Source: an uncultured Lachnospiraceae bacterium (GTDB taxonomy: Bacteria > Bacillota_A > Clostridia > Lachnospirales > Lachnospiraceae). From it: a DNA stretch of 6,639 bases. The position numbers were made by a program, and so were the translations under genes. Position 1 is the stretch's first letter, and the number at the start of each line of letters is the position of its first letter. Positions 1-6,075 of this stretch are shown one piece after another. Where the stretch lies: NCBI GenBank assembly GCA_902795715.1, contig CADBME010000380.1, positions 1 through 6,639 on the forward strand. The letters are read 5' to 3'. A model generated the notes under the pieces. That model made no database searches, was not told where the DNA came from, and saw only the letters and a program-made list of their open reading frames with translations.

Positions 1-1389
1 GATCTTCCCCTCTGCATCGATACCAGTTATGTGGAGGTGATGGAAGCCGCCCTTCGCCGGTATCCGGGACGGGCTTTGATTAATTCCATTTCCCTGGAAA
101 AGGAAAAAGTAGACAAGCTCCTTCCTATGGTAAAAAAATACGGTGCCATGTTTATCCTTCTCCCCTTGTCCGACCGGGGCCTGCCGGAAAGCCTTTCCGA
201 AAAGAAGGAAATCATTTTGCATATTCTTAAAGAGGCAGACAGGCTGGGGATATCCCGCCGCAATGTTATCGTTGACGGGCTTGTCACGACAGCGGGAGCC
301 AATAAAAAGGCCGGACTGGAGACCCTGGAAACCATTTCCTGGTGCCGGAATGAGCTGAAGCTTCCGACTACAGTCGGTTTGTCCAACATTTCCTTTGGTC
401 TGCCTGAAAGGCCTTATGTCAACGGGGCATTTGCCGCCATGGCTATTTCAGCCGGACTGACCATGGCTATAGCCAATCCCTCCAACCGCCTTCTGATGGG
501 ATTATCCTTTGCGGCTGACCTGCTCGAAAACAAGGATGGAGCGGATATGGCCTATATTGACCAGATAGAGCGGATGGGACCGGCCCCGGTTTCCAATGCA
601 GCAGATTCGGCTGGTCTATCGGGAAACTCTTCTTCCCCGGAGAAAAAGTCCAGTCCGGAAGCGGAAATTGCTGCGGAGGGGAAAAAAGATCCGGAAGGGG
701 GAAAGCTCTCGGAAACGGAGGACAGCAGGATAGGGCCTGCAGACCGGGAAGCCCTCTATCAGGCAGTTGTTAAAGGAAGTATAGGACGGATTCAACCTCT
801 GCTTGAGAAAACTATGTCCTCAGAGAATCCGCCGGCCCCCGGTCAGGTTCTTGACCAGGTCCTGATCCCGGCCATCAACGAGGTGGGCCGTCTCTTTGAC
901 ATTCAGAAATATTTCCTGCCCCAGCTGATTGCCAGTGCCAAAGCCATGGAGCAGGGTGTAGCTTATCTGGAACCTCTGATGCAGAAAGAAAAGAAAGAAA
1001 AGACTTTGCCGGCCATCATCATAGCTACGGTGGAAGGGGATATTCATGATATCGGCAAGAACCTGGTTGCCCTCATGCTCCGCAATTACGGCTATCCTGT
1101 GATCGATCTGGGAAAAGATGTGCCGGCCCGGAAGATCATTGATGCAGCCAGAGAGAACCATGCAGCCATCATCACCCTGTCGGCTCTTATGACCACTACC
1201 ATGATGCGGATGAAGGATACCATTGCCCTGAGAAATGAGGAACTGCCCGAAGTCCGGGTCATGATCGGGGGAGCGGTAACGACACCGGAGTTTGCCAGAG
1301 AAATCGGCGCAGACGGTTATTCAAAGGATGCAGCTGATGCGGTCAAGCTTGTGGAAAAGTTACTTGAAGGAATGAAAGGGCAATGTTAA
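1..1389 (+). CDS. metH: Cobalamin-dependent methionine synthase, C-terminal part (5' end outside window)
   Basis: Cytosolic enzyme that moves a methyl group from methyltetrahydrofolate through cobalamin to homocysteine, making methionine. The frame is open from base 1 (462 codons visible), and family motifs start before the first GTG at 31, so that GTG is not the real start. The pterin-binding (DHPS-like) domain fills about the first 190 visible residues and shows INSISLE, VGLSNISFGLP and ANPSN. A Ser/Glu/Lys/Pro/Gly-rich linker follows (nt 589-741), then the helical B12 cap (about nt 742-990) and the B12-binding Rossmann domain. That last domain has the DxHxxG signature DIHDIG (nt 1039-1056, cobalt-ligand His at 1045-1047), TLSAL and IGGAVTT. 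The protein stops right after the B12 domain, so the AdoMet-binding reactivation domain of E. coli MetH is absent, as in many clostridial forms that use a separate activation protein. The homocysteine/zinc domain should lie upstream. No GC-rich terminator follows the stop. A corrinoid methyltransferase with another substrate is less likely, because both the pterin and B12 modules are present. Confidence 0.9.
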   Translation, partial: DLPLCIDTSYVEVMEAALRRYPGRALINSISLEKEKVDKLLPMVKKYGAMFILLPLSDRGLPESLSEKKEIILHILKEADRLGISRRNVIVDGLVTTAGANKKAGLETLETISWCRNELKLPTTVGLSNISFGLPERPYVNGAFAAMAISAGLTMAIANPSNRLLMGLSFAADLLENKDGADMAYIDQIERMGPAPVSNAADSAGLSGNSSSPEKKSSPEAEIAAEGKKDPEGGKLSETEDSRIGPADREALYQAVVKGSIGRIQPLLEKTMSSENPPAPGQVLDQVLIPAINEVGRLFDIQKYFLPQLIASAKAMEQGVAYLEPLMQKEKKEKTLPAIIIATVEGDIHDIGKNLVALMLRNYGYPVIDLGKDVPARKIIDAARENHAAIITLSALMTTTMMRMKDTIALRNEELPEVRVMIGGAVTTPEFAREIGADGYSKDAADAVKLVEKLLEGMKGQC

Positions 1390-1401
1390 ACTATATTTAA
1401 A

Positions 1402-1430
1402 ATTACAGTTTTTCAGAATTATTGTATACA
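1402..1430 (+). promoter_or_regulatory. Candidate sigma-A promoter for the REC/EAL/GGDEF gene
   Basis: ATTACA (1402-1407, four of six matches to TTGACA), a 17-nt spacer and TATACA (1425-1430, five of six matches to TATAAT) would start RNA near 1437, giving a very short leader before the start codon. The region is AT-rich compared with the flanking genes. The match is fair but not strong, and transcription could also read through from the methionine synthase gene, since no terminator separates them. Confidence 0.4.
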
Positions 1431-1443
1431 AACCGAATTCTGA
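1413..1443 (+). repeat. 8-bp inverted repeat around the candidate -10 box (possible operator)
   Basis: TCAGAATT (1413-1420) and AATTCTGA (1436-1443) are perfect reverse complements separated by 15 nt. Inside the spacer, TTGTATACAA (1422-1431) is itself a perfect 10-bp palindrome that contains the candidate -10 hexamer. The two symmetries are offset by about 1.5 bp. The placement over a promoter suits a repressor site, but AT-rich palindromes can arise by chance and no known operator consensus is clearly matched. Confidence 0.4.
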
Positions 1444-1444
1444 C

Positions 1445-1452
1445 AGGAAAGG
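1445..1452 (+). promoter_or_regulatory. Ribosome binding site with two possible starts
   Basis: AGGAAAGG lies directly before ATG 1453. Its AGGA core (1445-1448) sits 4-5 nt from ATG 1453, while the AAGGA at 1449-1453 sits 8 nt from a second in-frame ATG at 1462. The second start has the more usual spacing and would shorten the protein by three residues. Confidence 0.6.
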
Positions 1453-4400
1453 ATGAGAAAAATGCCGAAAAGCCATGAAAAATTTCACTCAACAGACGGT
1501 AAACGTCTGATTCTGGTTGTGGATGATGAACCAATAAATCGAATGATATTGGAAGGGTACCTGGAAGAGGAATATGAAGTGATTACTGCGGCAGACGGCG
1601 GGGAAGCCATTGAGAAGATCCATCATTATAAAGATCTTCTGTCCCTTGTCCTCCTTGATCTCCTCCTTCCGGATATGAACGGTCTGGATATCCTTAAAGA
1701 AATCAAGACAAACAGAGCCATGCAGAATATTCCTGTGATTGTTGTTACTTCCGAACAGGATGAGGAGGTAAGAAGTCTGGTCCTGGGAGCCATTGACTTT
1801 ATTCCAAAGCCCTATCCCAAACCTGAAGTCGTACTGGCAAGAATTCAGAAGACCATCGAGTTGTCCGAGGACCGGGATATCATTCATCACACAGAAAGGG
1901 ATGCCCTGACAGGCCTCTACAACCGGGAGTATTTTTATCAATATGCTCTGCAGTTTGATCTTTTCCACAAAGAAATCCCCATGGATGCCGTGGTCATTGA
2001 CATCAATCATTTTCATATGATCAATGAACGTTTTGGCAAGAACTACGGCGACAGCATCCTGAGAAAGATTGGAGAAAGGGCTCGTGAGATTGTCCAGGAT
2101 TCGGACGGAATTGTTTGCAGGCGGGAGGCAGATACTTTCCTTGTCTATTGCCGGCATCGGGAAGATTATCAGGAGGTTCTTGACTATGCCTCCTTAGGTC
2201 TTGCAGGAGATGATTCGGGCAATAGCAGAGTCAGGCTCCGTATGGGAGTTTACTACAATGTTGACAAGAGCCTTGATGTCGAGAGGCGTTTTGACAGGGC
2301 CAAGCAGGCTTCAGATACAGTAAGGAACAGTTTTCAACAGTCAATCGGATACTATGATGATACCCTTCATGAGAAGGAGCTGTTTGCGGAGCAGCTGGTG
2401 GAAGAGTTCCATACAGCTATTCAGGAACAGCAGTTTTGTGTCCACTACCAGCCTAAATTTGATGTGCGCCCTGAGATTCCCATTTTGGCCAGTGCCGAAG
2501 CTTTGGTCCGCTGGCAGCATCCCACACTGGGCATGATCAGTCCGGGCCTTTTCATACCTCTCTTTGAAGAAAATGGACTGATTAAAGAACTGGACCAGTA
2601 TGTATGGAGGAAGGCAGCTGCTCAGATTCGGGACTGGAAAGACCGCTTTAACTTCTCGGTTCCGGTATCGGTCAATGTGTCGAGAATTGATATGTACGAT
2701 CCCGAGCTGATTCCGACTTTTGTCGGCATACTGAATGAATTTCAGATCTCAGCCAGGGAGCTTCTCCTTGAGATCACGGAATCGGCCTACACCAAGGATT
2801 CGGAGCAGATCATTGAGACGGTCAACCGTCTCAGGGCCCTTGGCTTTAAGGTGGAGATGGACGATTTCGGAACCGGTTATTCTTCCCTCAACATGATATC
2901 GACTCTTCCTATCGATGCCCTGAAGCTGGATATGCAGTTTATACGGAATGCTTTCAAGGAAGGCCGGGATACCAGGATGCTGGAGGTCATCATCGACATA
3001 GCCGATTATCTTTCCGTACCGGTTATTGCCGAAGGCGTCGAGACCCAGGAACAGCTGCATGCCTTAAGGGCCATGGGCTGTGATATGGTCCAGGGATATT
3101 ATTTTTCCAAACCCCTCCCGGCCGAAGAATATGAAAGGTATGTGGTAGAGAGAAAAGACCAGGAGACCAGCCTTCCTCCCCGGACGGTCCGTGTTCAGGA
3201 TCCGGATGGAGGAGATGAAGCATCCTTCGGGAAAATTGCCCAGGCCTTATCAAGTGGTTTTGAATGTATCTACTATGTTGATATTGAGACCAATCATTAT
3301 GTCGAGTTTAATTCAGAGGGGAAATTTGAAGACCTGCAGATTGAGCGCAGCGGAGATGATTTCTTTGAAGATGCCGTGCTCAGCATTACCAGCCTGGTTT
3401 ATGAGGAAGATCGTGAGAGGCTGACTCTTTGCCTTAAAAAAGATGCCCTGTTAGACCAGCTGATGGGCGCCCAGCCATTTTCTATTACCTACCGGATGGT
3501 CCTTGATAGGGAGCCGGTCTACTACAATCTGAAAGCAGTTAAATCCAGAAGGATGGATGACCAGCACATCGTCATCGGCATCAACAATGTGGATGAACAG
3601 ATGAAGCAGGCCGGACAGACTCTGATCGAGCCGGCCAATTCTCTCAATTTCAATATGCTGGCCTATGCTCTGACCAGCGACATGGAGTGCATCTATTATG
3701 TGGATATGGTCAGCGACACTTATAAAACCTTTACGGCAAACGGAGATTATACCCGGTTACCTTTACATTTGACGGGAATGAACTTCTTCCGGGAGTTTCG
3801 GGAGAATATGGAAAAACTGATCTGTGAAGAGGACAAGGATAAGGTTTTGGATGCTCTGGAGAAAGAGAACCTGAAACGTTGTCTGAAAGATCGAAGTGTC
3901 TTCAGCCTGATCTTCCGCCTCCTGATAGAAAACCGTATCCTCTATTACCAGATGAAGGTGGTTTCCGCAGGCGGCAAAGGAGACCCCCATGTCATTATCG
4001 GTATCAGTAATGTAGATGCCCAGGTGGCCCAGGAAGAGGAGCTCAAAGCCCGTAAAACCAAAGAGACCGTAACCTATGCCAGCATTGCCCAGGCTCTGGC
4101 GGCGGATTATTTCAGCATATATTATGTGGATCCGGAAACCGACCAATACTTTGAGTACAGTTCACATCTTGGGTATCACGGTCTGGATCCGGAGAAAAGC
4201 GGAGAGAATTTCTTTGATATGGATAAGACCAATGCTCTCAAATCCGTTTATCCCGAGGATTTTCCCATGGTACGGTCTGCCATCAATAAAAAGAAACTTT
4301 TGAAAACTCTGGAAAAGAACGGAACCTTTACCCTGACTTACCGTCTTCTGTTTGATGGAGTTCCGACCTATGTCCACCTCAAGGCTTCGCTGCTCAAAGA

Positions 4401-4953
4401 TGGGGCAGGCAAACATATCGTCATCGGTATCAGCAATGTGGATGATCAGATCCGCAGAGAACAGGAGCATGCCAAAGCCATGCGGATGGCCAACCGGGAT
4501 GCCCTGACCGGAGTCAAGAGCAAGTATGCCTATCTGGAAGAGGAGAGCAGGATCAATCAGAGTATCGCGTCCGGAAATGCAGATCCCTTTGCCATAGCTG
4601 TCTGCGACCTCAATGATCTTAAGACGGTCAACGATACCCTTGGACACAAGGCAGGAGATCAGTACATCTGTGATGCTTGTGCAACCATCTGTGATGTCTT
4701 CAAACACAGTCCCGTCTTCCGGGTTGGAGGAGATGAATTTGTTGCTATCCTCCGCGGGGTTGACTATGAGCACAGAGAAAGCCTCCAGAAACTTATGACC
4801 CGGGCCAATGAGGATAAACAAAAGCAGGGAGGAGCCATCATAGCATGTGGCATGTCCGATTACATACCGGGTCAGGATGCCGACTTTGATTCTGTTTTTA
4901 ACAGAGCCGATGCAGCCATGTATGAGGATAAGAAATCCTTGAAGAAAGAGTAG
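1453..4953 (+). CDS. Bifunctional c-di-GMP signalling protein: REC, degenerate GGDEF, EAL, three PAS, GGDEF
   Basis: A 1166-residue soluble protein with no membrane segment seen. REC domain (about 18-135) has the acidic pair D24/D25, phospho-acceptor D69, T99 and K119. The first GGDEF domain (about 146-300) begins RDALTGLYNR, but its signature is EADTF (225-229), so cyclase activity is unlikely. The EAL domain (about 310-565) keeps the catalytic set: AEALVRW (E349), N408, E440, DDFGTG (D470/D471), K491, EGVE (E527/E530) and Q547, which predicts an active phosphodiesterase hydrolysing c-di-GMP to pGpG. Three PAS-like repeats follow (about 592-720, 733-860, 876-1003). The C-terminal GGDEF domain (about 1010-1166) has RDALTG, CDLNDLK and an intact GGDEF (1092-1096), which predicts diguanylate cyclase activity; no RxxD inhibitory site precedes it. 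The start could be ATG 1453 or 1462. The next gene begins 7 bp after the stop. Domain calls are firm; the input signals and the net direction of activity are not visible. Confidence 0.95.
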   Translation: MRKMPKSHEKFHSTDGKRLILVVDDEPINRMILEGYLEEEYEVITAADGGEAIEKIHHYKDLLSLVLLDLLLPDMNGLDILKEIKTNRAMQNIPVIVVTSEQDEEVRSLVLGAIDFIPKPYPKPEVVLARIQKTIELSEDRDIIHHTERDALTGLYNREYFYQYALQFDLFHKEIPMDAVVIDINHFHMINERFGKNYGDSILRKIGERAREIVQDSDGIVCRREADTFLVYCRHREDYQEVLDYASLGLAGDDSGNSRVRLRMGVYYNVDKSLDVERRFDRAKQASDTVRNSFQQSIGYYDDTLHEKELFAEQLVEEFHTAIQEQQFCVHYQPKFDVRPEIPILASAEALVRWQHPTLGMISPGLFIPLFEENGLIKELDQYVWRKAAAQIRDWKDRFNFSVPVSVNVSRIDMYDPELIPTFVGILNEFQISARELLLEITESAYTKDSEQIIETVNRLRALGFKVEMDDFGTGYSSLNMISTLPIDALKLDMQFIRNAFKEGRDTRMLEVIIDIADYLSVPVIAEGVETQEQLHALRAMGCDMVQGYYFSKPLPAEEYERYVVERKDQETSLPPRTVRVQDPDGGDEASFGKIAQALSSGFECIYYVDIETNHYVEFNSEGKFEDLQIERSGDDFFEDAVLSITSLVYEEDRERLTLCLKKDALLDQLMGAQPFSITYRMVLDREPVYYNLKAVKSRRMDDQHIVIGINNVDEQMKQAGQTLIEPANSLNFNMLAYALTSDMECIYYVDMVSDTYKTFTANGDYTRLPLHLTGMNFFREFRENMEKLICEEDKDKVLDALEKENLKRCLKDRSVFSLIFRLLIENRILYYQMKVVSAGGKGDPHVIIGISNVDAQVAQEEELKARKTKETVTYASIAQALAADYFSIYYVDPETDQYFEYSSHLGYHGLDPEKSGENFFDMDKTNALKSVYPEDFPMVRSAINKKKLLKTLEKNGTFTLTYRLLFDGVPTYVHLKASLLKDGAGKHIVIGISNVDDQIRREQEHAKAMRMANRDALTGVKSKYAYLEEESRINQSIASGNADPFAIAVCDLNDLKTVNDTLGHKAGDQYICDACATICDVFKHSPVFRVGGDEFVAILRGVDYEHRESLQKLMTRANEDKQKQGGAIIACGMSDYIPGQDADFDSVFNRADAAMYEDKKSLKKE
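3226..4461 (+). repeat. Three tandem PAS-like repeats within the c-di-GMP gene
   Basis: Three copies of about 128 residues each. Landmarks recur at an almost fixed step: IYYVD at residues 606, 747 and 889, and the closing NVD at 712, 853 and 995, giving periods of 141 and 142 residues. Each copy also has a central NFF or DFF motif, an acidic E(D/E)D(K/R/F) stretch, a YR- or FR-type strand and an I(V/I)IGI(S/N)NVD(E/A/D)Q closing motif. This style of sensory repeat precedes GGDEF domains in many clostridial proteins. The ligand cannot be told from sequence. Confidence 0.85.
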
Positions 4954-4960
4954 GAATAGT

Positions 4961-5896
4961 ATGTTTCGATTGGTGAATTTTGATGAGGAATCCGATCTGT
5001 ACGGATATCTGTCCGGGATCGCATCGGAGACCATTTTCAATGCCCTTGACAATTGGGCGGAAGATGATTCGGATATTAAGATGATCTATGAAGCCGCTTT
5101 TGAAGATTTTGAAGGATTTGATGAAGATCTTGAAGAATTTCAGGATCTTCAGGATCCGGAAAACATGGAGAACCCGGAATTTGCTTTTGATTTCGGGGAA
5201 GCCGATCCGGCAGATGGAATCCGGGGCTTCTTTGACGGGATTTCCGACTATCTTTCGGTTGACACCAGAGACCGCTGGCGTGTTATCGACGGACGGATTA
5301 CCGATGAAGACGGACGGATCGGCATGGAGATTATATACCGAAAGCTGGAACGAATGAAGGAAAAGATGGCGGATCCCGACCATTATTACACATTTGACCT
5401 CCTTGAAGAACTTCTCTTTCATTACATGACGGAATACTATCAGGTAAACATGTTTGCGGAAATGATGGAGGAGGAAGGAATCGATATCGAAAAGCTTGAT
5501 GACGATACCGAGCTGGAAATTCAGATGGAATATGAGACGGAGGATGAAGACATGCTGGCCGTCATGCAGACTCTGGTTGAGGACTATGGTCTGGAAGAGG
5601 AGGAAGCAGCAGGACTGACCTATCCGGTCTTTCGCCCGGAACTGATGGGCTTTGATATAGGCGAGGATTCCATGTTTTTCTGGGACAATGATTTTATGCT
5701 CTTTTTCCAGAATGGCTTTATCCCGGGGATCCTGCGGATGATCAGTGGAATCGGAGCAGCTCTGGGATACAAGTATGACAATGTCAGAGAGATCTTTACC
5801 GATATAGGTTTCAAAGCGCCCCTGTCCCTGATCGGGACAGAGACGGCCTATAATCTGAGAGGGGAAGTGGTGATGAAACAGACACCTTTTAAATAA
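4961..5896 (+). CDS. Highly acidic protein of unknown function
   Basis: Not recognised. It encodes 311 residues, with ATG 4961 only 7 bp after the previous stop; the Shine-Dalgarno AGGA (4952-4955) overlaps that stop, which suggests translational coupling and a shared operon with the c-di-GMP protein. By hand count it has about 79 Asp/Glu and 22 Lys/Arg, and no cysteine, so it is strongly negative. Acidity is concentrated at about residues 34-80 (Asp/Glu mixed with Phe) and 168-216 (including the runs MEEE, DDDTE and EEEE). The C-terminal third changes character: an aromatic stretch near 237-253 (MFFW, MLFF) leads into a Gly/Ile-rich stretch near 254-270. No signal peptide or convincing membrane helix is seen, so it is probably cytosolic. 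Codon use resembles its neighbours, and the long frame with good RBS supports a real gene. A role as partner or regulator of the upstream enzyme is guesswork from position only. Confidence 0.85.
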   Translation: MFRLVNFDEESDLYGYLSGIASETIFNALDNWAEDDSDIKMIYEAAFEDFEGFDEDLEEFQDLQDPENMENPEFAFDFGEADPADGIRGFFDGISDYLSVDTRDRWRVIDGRITDEDGRIGMEIIYRKLERMKEKMADPDHYYTFDLLEELLFHYMTEYYQVNMFAEMMEEEGIDIEKLDDDTELEIQMEYETEDEDMLAVMQTLVEDYGLEEEEAAGLTYPVFRPELMGFDIGEDSMFFWDNDFMLFFQNGFIPGILRMISGIGAALGYKYDNVREIFTDIGFKAPLSLIGTETAYNLRGEVVMKQTPFK

Positions 5897-5986
5897 GGAT
5901 ATTGGTAAATAGCCTGACTATTCAGGATAATTGAAATATGAAAATACAATTTTATAGAAAATGGTAGAGGAGCGCAGAGCTAGATA

Positions 5987-6016
5987 TTGACAATAATGTA
6001 ATTATATGGTAATAAT
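5987..6016 (+). promoter_or_regulatory. Candidate sigma-A promoter upstream of comEC
   Basis: A perfect -35 TTGACA (5987-5992) is followed after 17 nt by TAATAAT (6010-6016), an imperfect -10 preceded by TGG, which fits an extended -10 (TGn). RNA would begin near 6022, only about six bases before a terminator hairpin. It is the only good promoter seen between the acidic-protein gene and comEC. Confidence 0.55.
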
Positions 6017-6027
6017 ACAGATATACC

Positions 6028-6062
6028 AAGGAGGCCTTTGAAAGAGGGCCTCCTTTTGTTTT
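6028..6062 (+). terminator. Rho-independent terminator between the acidic-protein gene and comEC
   Basis: AAGGAGGCC (6028-6036) pairs perfectly with GGCCTCCTT (6047-6055), forming a 9-bp GC-rich stem with a 10-nt loop. The stem runs into TTTTGTTTT (6054-6062), the U-tract. It should end the transcript of the upstream two-gene unit about 130 bp after its stop. It also lies downstream of the candidate comEC promoter, so it may act as an attenuator. Confidence 0.85.
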
Positions 6063-6068
6063 GGGAGG
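6063..6068 (+). promoter_or_regulatory. Shine-Dalgarno site fixing the GTG start of comEC
   Basis: GGGAGG lies 7 nt upstream of GTG 6076, an ideal spacing, and begins at the base after the terminator U-tract. This supports GTG 6076 over the in-frame ATGs at 6100 and 6109, which would cut into the first hydrophobic segment. Confidence 0.75.
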
Positions 6069-6075
6069 CAGGCCG

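Noticed and set aside
31..33. GTG as start of the first gene
   Set aside because: Ten in-frame codons upstream continue the pterin-domain motif (DLPLCIDTS), so the gene enters from outside the window.
1408..1422. CodY-like box around TTTTTCAGAATTAT
   Set aside because: It has about five mismatches to AATTTTCWGAAAATT, which is too weak to call in AT-rich DNA.
1390..1452. c-di-GMP or cobalamin riboswitch
   Set aside because: The gap is too short and shows none of the conserved elements of either class.
1489..2157. Open frame of 222 codons on the minus strand
   Set aside because: It is antisense to the REC and first GGDEF domains, which carry clear family motifs; no domain or good start signal was seen.
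4162..5052. Long open frame of 296 codons on the minus strand
   Set aside because: It lies antisense across the third PAS repeat and the C-terminal GGDEF, whose motifs are intact on the + strand; the minus-strand translation shows no recognisable domain.
5913..5926. Small hairpin CCTGA-CTAT-TCAGG after the acidic-protein gene
   Set aside because: The stem is only 5 bp and no U-tract follows; the strong terminator is further on at 6028-6062.
5938..5967. Nine-codon ORF (MKIQFYRKW) as a leader peptide ahead of the terminator
   Set aside because: Its RBS is weak and distant (AGGA about 10 nt upstream), no run of regulatory codons is present, and it lies before the predicted comEC transcript start.
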